Below are positions 51,002-58,557 of a stretch of DNA of 64,000 nt, piece after piece. The stretch is taken from positions 1-64,000 of IMG/VR virus record IMGVR_UViG_3300010354_005141, one strand, 5' to 3'. Source of the DNA: a virus. Position numbers and translations under genes: made by a program. Positions within the stretch are counted from its first letter, which is position 1. The number at the start of each line of letters is the position of its first letter. The notes below the pieces were generated by a model. The model saw nothing but the letters and a program-made list of their open reading frames with translations, had not been told where the DNA came from and ran no database searches.

Positions 51002-51276
51002 TATACTTTAATTTCAATTTACGAAATCCCTGGGGTGTTGATAGATTTGCTAATATCAAATGTTGGCATGGATCTACTCCTATCAAACACAAATACTGGG
51101 AAGTGCAAATTATTAAATGTTATAACTTAATCAGATTTGAATTTGGATTTACTATTAGACAAGATCATGCAGGGTTAAACCTAGAACTAGGATTGTTTGG
51201 GTACGAAATACATTTTACAATTTACGATAACCGTCACTGGGATTACGAAGCGGGTCGATGGGTAATTCACCAATAA
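50998..51276 (+). CDS. Conserved small phage protein
   Basis: 92 aa, starting MIYFNFNLRNPWGVDRFANI. KYWEVQIIKCYNLIRFEFGFTIRQDHAGLNLELGLFG alternates beta strands. Ends RHWDYEAGRW. A start and pattern familiar from T4-like aquatic phages. ATGA overlap. Function unknown. Confidence 0.65.
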   Translation: MIYFNFNLRNPWGVDRFANIKCWHGSTPIKHKYWEVQIIKCYNLIRFEFGFTIRQDHAGLNLELGLFGYEIHFTIYDNRHWDYEAGRWVIHQ

Positions 51277-51290
51277 CAAGGAGAAGGAAA

Positions 51291-51467
51291 ATGGAATACG
51301 CTTTAGTTGCATGGGTCACTGTATCATCAACTTTCTGCGGTATGTTTCATAAAGATTGGAGACAGATAGCAACATTCAAAACTCAGGGCAAAGAACTAGC
51401 TCTAGATAAATGCGAAGCGGCTGCTAAAGAAATGGACCTATCTAAGTATAAATGCATTAAGATTTAA
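51291..51467 (+). CDS. Small protein with hydrophobic N-terminus
   Basis: 58 aa from ATG 51291, chosen by the AAGGAGAAGG SD. Short N-terminal hydrophobic stretch (MEYALVAWVTVSSTFCGMF) and a charged C-terminus. Possibly membrane-associated. Confidence 0.6.
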   Translation: MEYALVAWVTVSSTFCGMFHKDWRQIATFKTQGKELALDKCEAAAKEMDLSKYKCIKI

Positions 51468-51468
51468 T

Positions 51469-51747
51469 ATGAAAAAAGTTCAAGTTGGAATGTTCAAACT
51501 ACCAGGTCTATCATTTGATAAAGGTGAAATCACCCCTGAGTTAAATGAAGAAATGATTGCCTGGGCCAAAGCAGAAGGTGTCGGTATGAACATGACTGAA
51601 AGTCTTTGGTCATTTAAAAAAGAAGCGCACAGAGAATGGTTTATCCTGCGTTGGATTGATCATATTCCTAAGCCGGAAAAATTAGAATTAAACAGTGACT
51701 TTGATCAGGGAATTAAATCTTTGTTTGGATCATTAAACATCAAATGA
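51469..51747 (+). CDS. Small phage protein with WF-x-LRW signature
   Basis: 92 aa. Carries EAHREWFILRWID at about 54-66 followed by a charged tail. Member of the family described in the findings (end motif aromatic-Phe-x-hydrophobic-Arg/Lys-aromatic). ATGA overlap with the next gene. Confidence 0.65.
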   Translation: MKKVQVGMFKLPGLSFDKGEITPELNEEMIAWAKAEGVGMNMTESLWSFKKEAHREWFILRWIDHIPKPEKLELNSDFDQGIKSLFGSLNIK

Positions 51748-51962
51748 CATCTGAAGTAGTCATTTACGATTTAGATTCTAATGAAATTAGCACAGTTGTA
51801 AAGGAACTTAAAGATAAAGGTTATAGGGTAGGTGTTGATTTTGACTTTGCATACTCGACTGGTAAGTTCGATTGGACTACACATGAGACTATACCTAGAC
51901 AAACAACGTTTACTATCTATAATTCAAAGTTAGCAACTTGGTTTATTTTAAAGTGGAGTTAA
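51744..51962 (+). CDS. Small phage protein, WF-x-LKW family
   Basis: 72 aa. An alpha-beta start (EVVIYDLDSNEISTVVKELKDKGYRV) and C-terminal NSKLATWFILKWS. Same family signature. Function unknown. Confidence 0.65.
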   Translation: MTSEVVIYDLDSNEISTVVKELKDKGYRVGVDFDFAYSTGKFDWTTHETIPRQTTFTIYNSKLATWFILKWS

Positions 51963-51964
51963 CT

Positions 51965-52258
51965 ATGAAAAAGAAAAGACTGCTAACTGATAGAACAAAT
52001 GGCTTAGAAGATGAGCTAATGACCAAGATGTCACTGCAAATGCAACAAGAAATAGACGCTGAAGTTTTACGCTCGATGTTTAAAAAGTTAGGCTGGTATG
52101 AAATTGTTCTAGCACCGATGACAGCAGAAACTGGTGCTGCTATTGATGATTGGGTAAAAGAAAATATCAAAGGTAGAAGTCACTGGGCACACGGCCTTGT
52201 TTGGATGTTTGAAGATGTCAAAGATGCTAATTGGTTTAAGTTAAGGTGGTTAGCGTGA
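51965..52258 (+). CDS. Small phage protein, WF-x-LRW family
   Basis: 97 aa from ATG 51965. Charged helical N-terminus, then FKKLGWYEIVLAPM, IDDWVKENIKGRSHWAHG and C-terminal VKDANWFKLRWLA. Best example of the family motif. A GGAG Shine-Dalgarno precedes it. Confidence 0.65.
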   Translation: MKKKRLLTDRTNGLEDELMTKMSLQMQQEIDAEVLRSMFKKLGWYEIVLAPMTAETGAAIDDWVKENIKGRSHWAHGLVWMFEDVKDANWFKLRWLA

Positions 52259-52437
52259 TTAAAACTCTAATACCAGAACATACCTACGACGTCATTGAAG
52301 TAGAAGGTGACATAAAATCTGCCATCGATTGGTGTAATAAAACATTCGGACCTCCTGGCGAACGTTGGTTTTTGTCTAACTATAGATTTTATTTTGCCAG
52401 AGAAAAAGACGCTATGTGGTTTGAAATGAGGTTCTAA
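52255..52437 (+). CDS. Small phage protein, WF-x-(L/M)RF family
   Basis: 60 aa from GTG 52255, which overlaps the previous stop (GTGA) with SD AAGGTGG. An ATG 9 bases upstream is an alternative. AIDWCNKTFGPPGERWF and C-terminal EKDAMWFEMRF. Confidence 0.6.
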   Translation: MIKTLIPEHTYDVIEVEGDIKSAIDWCNKTFGPPGERWFLSNYRFYFAREKDAMWFEMRF

Positions 52438-52689
52438 ATGGAAGATTTCGATCAAGAAGAGTTTTTCAAAAAACGCAATCAATACTGGAGAGCCATTCAT
52501 GCTATGCGTCCAGAATATATGGAAGAAGTTAAAGGAGATTATAGTATGAATCGTCCCAGTGTACATTACTGGGCGGAGCAAAAGTATGGATTTCAAATGG
52601 AGGCCGATAGCACTGGTAACTATACTGAAAACTATACAGTGACCGACCCTAAGAAATTTATGTTGTTTCAAATAAAGTATTGGCGGTGA
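52438..52689 (+). CDS. Small phage protein, family variant (LF-x-IKYW)
   Basis: 83 aa. Acidic N-terminus (MEDFDQEEFFKKRNQYW) and C-terminal DPKKFMLFQIKYWR, a variant of the family end motif. Directly follows the previous stop. Confidence 0.6.
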   Translation: MEDFDQEEFFKKRNQYWRAIHAMRPEYMEEVKGDYSMNRPSVHYWAEQKYGFQMEADSTGNYTENYTVTDPKKFMLFQIKYWR

Positions 52690-52690
52690 T

Positions 52691-52930
52691 ATGGCAAGTC
52701 TAGCAGAATATTTTGAAAAAAACAGATACAAACCAAAATACTTTTTAGGTGATAGAGTATTTGGATACTGGAATAAGATTCCATTTATTGGTACAGTGGG
52801 TAACGACACAGTAATCAGCGAGATTGAGGGACCTAGGATTAGTGTGTTTTTAGATTTGCCTATCAAGTATAAAGATAAAGTACATACTATTATAATCGTA
52901 AAACACAAAGATGTTAAGCCAAGGAAATAA
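52691..52930 (+). CDS. Small SH3/KOW-like phage protein
   Basis: 79 aa. KYFLGDRVFGYWNKIPFIGTVGNDT and PRISVFLDLPIK-KVHTIIIVKHKDVK look like a small beta barrel of SH3/KOW type. May bind RNA or protein. Function unknown. Confidence 0.55.
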   Translation: MASLAEYFEKNRYKPKYFLGDRVFGYWNKIPFIGTVGNDTVISEIEGPRISVFLDLPIKYKDKVHTIIIVKHKDVKPRK

Positions 52931-52932
52931 AA

Positions 52933-53307
52933 ATGTATGATGATGAACTTCGAGACTTCTGCAGAAAGTTTGAAGCAGACGTAAGGCGTAGCGACAAACG
53001 GTTTAGGCGAGTGCGGCGCATGGGACCTTTTTCTTATCATGACCTTGATTCAAAACTGTCAGAGATTGCATTCTTACCTTACGACGAAGAACCGTTAGTT
53101 GAAATATCCTTGCCGCAGGACAGGTTTAGACACTTGATTGAAATGGAACGTTGGTTGAGTAAAATCGAAAGAGAGTATCAGGGCGCAAAAAAATTTATAG
53201 ATGACGAACAACGTGCAAAATGGATTAGATCAAAGGACGCTAGGGTAGCAAAGGCCTATGAAAAATATATTATTTTATTAAGAATGGTGGAGAACGATTA
53301 TGATTAA
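52933..53307 (+). CDS. Small charged phage protein with AYEKY end motif
   Basis: 124 aa, starting MYDDELRDFCRKFEAD. Ends with DARVAKAYEKYIILLRMVEND, which matches the C-termini at 53300 and 54331 (Asn/Asp-Pro-x-x-x-Lys-Ala-Tyr-Glu). Helical. Function unknown. Confidence 0.6.
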   Translation: MYDDELRDFCRKFEADVRRSDKRFRRVRRMGPFSYHDLDSKLSEIAFLPYDEEPLVEISLPQDRFRHLIEMERWLSKIEREYQGAKKFIDDEQRAKWIRSKDARVAKAYEKYIILLRMVENDYD

Positions 53308-53689
53308 AGGTATTACAGGGGGAAAGTACATAATGGTGCAGGGAGGATCCTCTAGTGATCCTTATATCTCACCGGGCGCAGCAGGTGCAGGAATGATGCG
53401 TTGGAATCCCAATATGAACTGTGTGGAAGTTAACGACGGCAGCATGTGGAAACAAATGGGTACGTCCTATGCAACTATTACGTTAGACACAGAAGCAGAA
53501 AGTATTCTAAATTGGGCGCGACTAGAACGTGAAAAGCAGCGTCTTAGAGAAAAACGTATCCAAGAAAACCCAGCACTAAAGAAAGCCTATGAAGCTATTC
53601 TACGTGCAGAAGAAAATTATGACATATTGGATCGAATTGTAGGCGATAATGTCAGCAGTGAATCCGAACGGGTACAGGCAAGTCCTTAA
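53300..53689 (+). CDS. Conserved phage protein, Gly-rich start and helical tail
   Basis: 129 aa, starting MIKGITGGKYIMVQGGSSSD. The first about 60 residues (AGMMRWNPNMNCVEVNDG-SMWKQM) look like a phage fibre or virion cap motif. The rest is a helix ending NPALKKAYEAILRAEENYD. The start could be at the ATG 32 bases downstream. Probably a structural or chaperone-like protein. Confidence 0.6.
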   Translation: MIKGITGGKYIMVQGGSSSDPYISPGAAGAGMMRWNPNMNCVEVNDGSMWKQMGTSYATITLDTEAESILNWARLEREKQRLREKRIQENPALKKAYEAILRAEENYDILDRIVGDNVSSESERVQASP

Positions 53690-54033
53690 TGGCCATTAAC
53701 GCTATCAAATCCGACTCGGGATATCTAGGAGAAACTCCTAGTAATCCTACGTATGAAGTAATGGTTATCGATGGTCAAGCTCGTCGAATACACAAAGTAG
53801 TAGTACATAGATTTAGAGTAGGCGACAGTGAAGATCCTGAAATATATGCAGCCCAACCTTTGATAGAATGGGAGCGTAGCGAAGAAGGACAGTGGATCAT
53901 GAGTCATGCTATTGAGCCTCCAATGTGGCATAGACATTTAGATTACAACACATACGGACATCAGTTTGCCATTACAGCCAAACTAATAGATCGCGACTTT
54001 ACCTTTTGGACTCTTAAATGGAACAGTCGTTAG
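53689..54033 (+). CDS. Small phage protein, family variant (FW-x-LKW)
   Basis: 114 aa. SGYLGETPSNPTYEVMVIDGQARRIHKVVVHRF and C-terminal DRDFTFWTLKWNSR. Same end signature. ATGG start overlaps the previous stop. Confidence 0.65.
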   Translation: MAINAIKSDSGYLGETPSNPTYEVMVIDGQARRIHKVVVHRFRVGDSEDPEIYAAQPLIEWERSEEGQWIMSHAIEPPMWHRHLDYNTYGHQFAITAKLIDRDFTFWTLKWNSR

Positions 54034-54287
54034 ATATAGAAAAATTAGTCAAAGAATACATGCGTAACTTTTGCAAGCACTATAGATTACCCTATGGTTT
54101 TGCAGAAGAATATGACCTATTAGTTTGGTGTAATCAAATTGGCAAGAGATATAAAGATTGGACTTATTACAAAGGACATTATAAAGATCCGTTTGTCACT
54201 TTAAGTATTAGAGACCCCAAATGGGCTACACTTTTTGAGCTTCGCTGGGGACATTTAATCAAAGAAACTGTTGACCGATTTAACTAG
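54018..54287 (+). CDS. Small phage protein, family variant (LF-x-LRW)
   Basis: 89 aa, starting MEQSLDIEKLVKEYMRNF. RDPKWATLFELRWGHLIKE near the C-terminus. Overlaps the previous gene by 16 bases. Function unknown. Confidence 0.65.
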   Translation: MEQSLDIEKLVKEYMRNFCKHYRLPYGFAEEYDLLVWCNQIGKRYKDWTYYKGHYKDPFVTLSIRDPKWATLFELRWGHLIKETVDRFN

Positions 54288-54299
54288 ATACTGTATACT
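54271..54299 (+). promoter_or_regulatory. Sigma70-like promoter before 54331
   Basis: TTGACC, 17-base spacer, TATACT. Lies at the end of the previous gene. Transcription would start about 25-30 bases before the GTG start of 54331. Confidence 0.7.
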
Positions 54300-54330
54300 C
54301 TAACTGTCATTAACTCCCGTAGGTTTTGCA

Positions 54331-54801
54331 GTGAAAAAAGTTTTCTATGAAAAGGTAGGCAGGCGATATGTGCCTGTACGAGAGTACGACAGTGACTTCC
54401 TAGATGCGTTTCCTAAAGGAACTCATATTATCATGAGTTATCCTGGCGGGAAGTCTACTCGCTATAACATTGATCCTGCTTACGGTCCTATGATTGCCGC
54501 AGGGCGTGTTGCTGAAGACGTTATGTGTCGTGCTATGGTCAAGGCCAGCGAACTAAAACCCAGCAAGCAACCCATTACCGAAGAGCAACGCACTGCCTGG
54601 GAAAACCTAGCTCGTGCATTTGGACAAGAAATGTACACACTAAATGGCACTAGTGTTAGTGACATTGTACAAGCAGGTGTAGAAGCGATGCAGAAAGAAG
54701 CAGACAAACTGTTGTCTAATCCTGTAGTTCGTAAAAGTTACGAACGATTTTTAATGATAGCAGCACTGACTGCTAACGAACAATCAACAGAAAAGGAATA
54801 A
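54331..54801 (+). CDS. Conserved phage protein with AYE-type end motif
   Basis: 156 aa from a GTG start. KKVFYEKVGRRYVPVREYDSDFLDAFPKGTH and YNIDPAYGPMIAAGRVAEDVM are familiar conserved blocks of T4-like aquatic phages. Ends NPVVRKSYERFLMIAAL. Function unknown. Confidence 0.7.
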   Translation: MKKVFYEKVGRRYVPVREYDSDFLDAFPKGTHIIMSYPGGKSTRYNIDPAYGPMIAAGRVAEDVMCRAMVKASELKPSKQPITEEQRTAWENLARAFGQEMYTLNGTSVSDIVQAGVEAMQKEADKLLSNPVVRKSYERFLMIAALTANEQSTEKE

Positions 54802-54803
54802 AA

Positions 54804-55379
54804 ATGATTACCCTAAAAGAATTTATGGAAGTGGTAGACTATCGTATTACTGAAGGTAGCGATTTTACTTGGCCTTGCTTTGGACCCGAATCAAAGCCCT
54901 ACAGCCTGTCTAGCTGGAACGGCAACCACGACGGTTGGAGTTTTAATATTACGTTTGACACAGGCACCCAAGATGTCTATATGGTAGAAGTCTGTGACTA
55001 TCTACATCAACGTGCATACCGAATTATCAATCCTCTATGGCAACAAGCATACAATGATTACGCTGATGAGCACAACCCTGAATATAAAAACCAAGCCTGG
55101 GACAATGTCAATTATGTTGATCTAGAAAGCGACGACGACTGGATTCAAAAGGCTCTGTCAATTAAAGCAGGCGAAGACTATGATACTCGTGTAAGCATTC
55201 CTTTGGAAATTCCTGAGGACGAACTTATGGTTCTATTCAAGGCAGCACACGACCGTGATATTACCTTCAATCAATTAGTTGAAGAAGCACTTAAGGCTGC
55301 TATTGCGGATGCAGAACGCGACCCGGAAGGATTCAAACAAAAACACAGTAAATGGAGTAAACGCAATGAAATGGTTTGA
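54804..55379 (+). CDS. Conserved phage protein with C-terminal RHH-like segment
   Basis: 191 aa. N-terminal about 95 residues of mixed beta with several Trp, then VSIPLEIPEDELMVLFKAAHDRDITFNQLVEEALKAAI, a strand-helix-helix that resembles a ribbon-helix-helix domain. Possibly a DNA-binding regulator. Confidence 0.6.
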   Translation: MITLKEFMEVVDYRITEGSDFTWPCFGPESKPYSLSSWNGNHDGWSFNITFDTGTQDVYMVEVCDYLHQRAYRIINPLWQQAYNDYADEHNPEYKNQAWDNVNYVDLESDDDWIQKALSIKAGEDYDTRVSIPLEIPEDELMVLFKAAHDRDITFNQLVEEALKAAIADAERDPEGFKQKHSKWSKRNEMV

Positions 55380-55701
55380 CCGTTGGTTTTATCGTCAGGC
55401 TAAAAAAGCCTGGGAAAATAAAAATCGTTATGAAGAAGATCTAGCAGTACAAATGAAAGAAAGGGCAAGTAAAACTATGTCAGGACTACAAATAGGAACA
55501 GCAATGGTAGAACGTGGGCATCCGGAAGGGCAAGATCGTATCAGTTTTGAACTAACTGCCGCAGTTGGCGGCCGTATCCTAAATGTACGTCGTTACGACG
55601 AACGTAAGGATCGCCAGGAAATGCAGACCTATGTTATTCCCTCAGGCGAAGACGTAGGCACTAGGGTGGCTAAGATCATCAACTTGGAATTGATTAAATA
55701 A
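55366..55701 (+). CDS. Conserved small phage protein
   Basis: 111 aa from ATG 55366 (MKWFDRWFYRQAKKAWENKN), chosen by TGGAG upstream and the 14-base overlap with the previous gene. RISFELTAAVGGRILNVRRYDERKD is beta-rich. Function unknown. Confidence 0.65.
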   Translation: MKWFDRWFYRQAKKAWENKNRYEEDLAVQMKERASKTMSGLQIGTAMVERGHPEGQDRISFELTAAVGGRILNVRRYDERKDRQEMQTYVIPSGEDVGTRVAKIINLELIK

Positions 55702-55705
55702 TATC

Positions 55706-56089
55706 ATGGAAGATAACATTTTTGGCCTACTGTTTGTGGGGTTTGTCTTTTGGTTAGGCATTGTCATTGGGCGTATGCAGGCAATTCAGAGGCTTGTCAA
55801 GAATTTCATGCAGGATCCCGACAGTATTCAACGCCTATTTAAAGATCTAGAACGTGTGGCCAAACAAGCAGAAGAAGCAAAACCCAAAGACCAACCTGAA
55901 GAACTTCGAGTAGAACGAGCTGGCAATCAAATTTATCTTTATCACAAAGAAACAAACGAATTCCTAGCGCAGGGTCCAGATCTACAGTCAGCACTTGACG
56001 TAGTAGAACAACGATTCCCCCATCGTGTATTTCAAGGCCGTTTGAGCAAAGATCAAGCAGATGCTTTGGGCATTACTATTACAAAATAA
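55706..56089 (+). CDS. Membrane-anchored small protein
   Basis: 127 aa. N-terminal membrane segment (IFGLLFVGFVFWLGIVIG), Lys/Glu-rich linker (EEAKPKDQPEE), then a beta-alpha domain (NQIYLYHKETNEFLAQGPDLQSALDVVEQRFPHRVF). Function unknown. Confidence 0.6.
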   Translation: MEDNIFGLLFVGFVFWLGIVIGRMQAIQRLVKNFMQDPDSIQRLFKDLERVAKQAEEAKPKDQPEELRVERAGNQIYLYHKETNEFLAQGPDLQSALDVVEQRFPHRVFQGRLSKDQADALGITITK

Positions 56090-56102
56090 TCAACCAAACT
56101 AC

Positions 56103-56131
56103 TTGCACTGTCATAGTCTATATAGTATTAT
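56103..56131 (+). promoter_or_regulatory. Sigma70-like promoter for the HTH gene
   Basis: TTGCAC, 17-base spacer, TATTAT. Followed by SD AGAGGAAA and the ATG at 56175. The gene also has its own terminator, so it is a single-gene unit. Confidence 0.7.
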
Positions 56132-56174
56132 AGATACAGCTGTCACAGACAGCATAATCTAAAAGAGGAAATTT

Positions 56175-56447
56175 ATGATTAAGCATTTTAATCCCGAGAC
56201 CAAGACGTTCAAGTTGTTCAATGCACTTTATAACGGCGAAGCAGTTACTCCTGCACAAGCTCAAAAGCGCTTTGGCATCAAGAACATGTCAGCAGAAGTC
56301 AGCCGTATCCGTCAAAACGGCTACGCTGTTTATGCCAATAGCCGCAAGGCCAATAACGGTGTTACCGTTACTGAGTATGTTATTGGTCAACCCAGTCGCA
56401 AGCTAGTTGCCGCTGGTTATCGTGCCATGGCACTAGGCCTAGTCTAA
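56175..56447 (+). CDS. Winged-helix/HTH-like DNA-binding protein
   Basis: 90 aa. NGEAVTPAQAQKRFGIKNMSAEVSRIRQNGYAVYANSR looks like a winged helix-turn-helix. A conserved small gene of T4-like aquatic phages. Own promoter and strong terminator suggest high expression. May coat DNA or regulate transcription. Confidence 0.78.
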   Translation: MIKHFNPETKTFKLFNALYNGEAVTPAQAQKRFGIKNMSAEVSRIRQNGYAVYANSRKANNGVTVTEYVIGQPSRKLVAAGYRAMALGLV

Positions 56448-56470
56448 TTAATTTTAGACACATGCTCACT

Positions 56471-56494
56471 AAGCCCGCTCTGCGGGCTTTTTTT
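56471..56494 (+). terminator. Rho-independent terminator after the HTH gene
   Basis: 8-bp stem AAGCCCGC / GCGGGCTT with a 3-base loop and seven T. Confidence 0.92.
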
Positions 56495-56498
56495 ACGA

Positions 56499-56523
56499 TA
56501 AATATTCCATCACGGAATATTAT
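56499..56523 (+). promoter_or_regulatory. Late-type TAAATA motif and hairpin before the fibre genes
   Basis: GATAAATATTCC is followed by an inverted repeat AATATTCC / GGAATATT with a 5-base loop, ending about 4 bases before the ATG at 56524. The hairpin would cover the start region of the mRNA and could limit translation. Confidence 0.5.
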
Positions 56524-57840
56524 ATGGGTATAATTTTAAGTAATCTAACTGTCAGCAATGTTATAAATCCCAGCGAAGGCATATTTTTTGTTACCAGTGC
56601 AGAATACCCTCTGGATAACGTCAGCAGTGGTGCTGGAATTGCTGTAACTATTCCTACGGCAGCAGCACCTGGCGATTTGGCTATAGTTGTAGCAGGAACT
56701 GCACCGGGCGGTAATACGTGGTCTGTGACAGGGTGGAATGAACTGACTGACAGCGGTAGTGTGCCAAATCATTTTGTAGCTTGGAGAAATGTCGTTTCTG
56801 GGGACCCTGGAACTTCCTGGACCTTTTTTCCTTCAACTGGTAGCTCTGGCGATATGGCCATTTATATTTTTAGGAACGCTTTATACGAAGGTATAGTATC
56901 AGGGCCTTCTACGGCTACTGATGGCAGCGTTTCGCATACTTTTAGTTATCAAACACTAACTGCTGGAGCAACAGTATTAAATATTGCTGTGGCTAGAGGA
57001 TGGGTTACTGGCGGTGTTTTAAGAGAAGGCTCTGCAAATTCTAGATGGTATAATTTACCTCAGTACGATCATACTGGATCAGGAGCTGCCAATCACATAG
57101 CTATTAATCTTGCCACTGCTGTGATTGCTGGCACTGGGCAAGTATTAAATCAAGCAATACAATGGACTGCTGTTACGGCCCAGGCCAGTAATATTAGTAT
57201 TGCTCTACGAGAACGTCAGCCAATTAGAATTATTGCTACACAAAGCACTACTAACATCAATAACACAATTACGCCAACTTTGGGTGCCACACCGCAGGTT
57301 GGCGATTTGGTTTTAGTATTTCTCAGTACTCAGGCTACCGGTGCACAGACTTGGACAGCACCTTCAGGGTGGACTGAAGTAGCAGATGCTGGTGCTGCGC
57401 CGGGTAGCAGTATTGCTTACAGAATATGGGCCACAGGCGACACTGCTGTTGGGCAGTTTCTCTGCTCAACCGCTGATACATTATTTGCACATACTGTGAT
57501 TGTACGAGATGCTGCTTATGCCAGTGCTACAGCTTATACAACTAGCGGATCTGGCACTAGCATCACTGTTGCAGATACTATAGCACCTACAGCCAATTGT
57601 CTAGGGTTTATACATTATGTCACGCACAACGACGGAGGTGCAGCATTGACTGTGCCCAGTGATCTTGTTCAGGTAACTAGCCTAGTTTCAGGAACTTATA
57701 GACAGACAATTTTTAGACAATATCGATCAACAGCAGGTGCTGGTACTGGCTCAAGAACCATAACAAGAGCAACCAGTAGTGGAGCCAGCGGTGGTGCATT
57801 GGTATTAGTTCGGCCAGCTATAACTGGCAACGGTATATAA
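56524..57840 (+). CDS. Fibre protein A, two tandem beta domains
   Basis: 438 aa. Starts MGIILSNLTVSNVINPS, a tag shared with the next two genes. Then two copies (about 30-220 and 235-435) of a beta domain with GDLxxV, TWT-x-P-x-GWTEV-D-G-x3-P and YR/WR strands. Probably tail fibre or virion surface protein. No signal peptide, so not exported. GC close to average. Confidence 0.75.
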   Translation: MGIILSNLTVSNVINPSEGIFFVTSAEYPLDNVSSGAGIAVTIPTAAAPGDLAIVVAGTAPGGNTWSVTGWNELTDSGSVPNHFVAWRNVVSGDPGTSWTFFPSTGSSGDMAIYIFRNALYEGIVSGPSTATDGSVSHTFSYQTLTAGATVLNIAVARGWVTGGVLREGSANSRWYNLPQYDHTGSGAANHIAINLATAVIAGTGQVLNQAIQWTAVTAQASNISIALRERQPIRIIATQSTTNINNTITPTLGATPQVGDLVLVFLSTQATGAQTWTAPSGWTEVADAGAAPGSSIAYRIWATGDTAVGQFLCSTADTLFAHTVIVRDAAYASATAYTTSGSGTSITVADTIAPTANCLGFIHYVTHNDGGAALTVPSDLVQVTSLVSGTYRQTIFRQYRSTAGAGTGSRTITRATSSGASGGALVLVRPAITGNGI

Positions 57841-57856
57841 TAAGGACATAATTTAA

Positions 57857-58549
57857 ATGGGTGTAATAATCAACAATCTCGTAACTAACAATTTGGTCAT
57901 GCATGCCAATCCTATCTATTTGGTAGGCAGTAGTGTGGCCTCTAACAACAGCGGCAGCGGCAATATAACTGTGACTCAAAGCACTGCTATTCGTGCAGGT
58001 GATCTACTGGTCACTGTGGGCTCAGGCAATGCTTCGGGTGGCAATCAACTTTGGTCAGCCAGCACAGGCGCATCAGGTACCACTTGGACCGAAGCTGCGG
58101 ATCAAGGCACCGCGCCTAACCTCTATGTGGCCTATAAAACGGCTGTGGCAGCTGATGCAGGGTTTGTTCAGACCTATAATTGGGTGTTGAGTCAGAGCGT
58201 GGCCGTACACACCTTGATCTTTAGATACGCACAGTGGGATGCCATTGGCAGCATAGCAACGGGCACGGGCACAGGTTCGCTGACTGTGCCCGCTGTGACC
58301 ACCACTGCTGACAATGCACATATAATCCTGTTCTTTGCCGGTACAGATATGACTTCGCAGTCAGTGCCTGTGCCACCGTTTAACACTGTCAGCGGGCCGA
58401 CAACCACAGGCGGCACACCCGTGGGTTCTAACACTGTGTTGACCAGACTACAGGCCACTGCTGGGTCATCAGGCACTACCAATGTGGCTGCTACAAACGG
58501 TACTGGAGCCAGAGCTGCGGTACAACTAGCTGTAAAACCTGCAATCTAA
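57857..58549 (+). CDS. Fibre protein B, one beta domain
   Basis: 230 aa. Tag MGVIINNLVTNNLVM, one copy of the beta domain (SGTTWTEAADQGTAPNLYVAYKTA). Clearly higher GC than its two neighbours, which suggests recent exchange or selection. Same operon. Confidence 0.75.
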   Translation: MGVIINNLVTNNLVMHANPIYLVGSSVASNNSGSGNITVTQSTAIRAGDLLVTVGSGNASGGNQLWSASTGASGTTWTEAADQGTAPNLYVAYKTAVAADAGFVQTYNWVLSQSVAVHTLIFRYAQWDAIGSIATGTGTGSLTVPAVTTTADNAHIILFFAGTDMTSQSVPVPPFNTVSGPTTTGGTPVGSNTVLTRLQATAGSSGTTNVAATNGTGARAAVQLAVKPAI

Positions 58550-58557
58550 GGATCAGT

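Noticed and set aside
52267-53040. 257-aa open frame on the minus strand
   Set aside because: It is antisense to several coupled plus-strand genes that have SD sequences, overlaps and shared C-terminal motifs. Its composition looks like a shadow frame.
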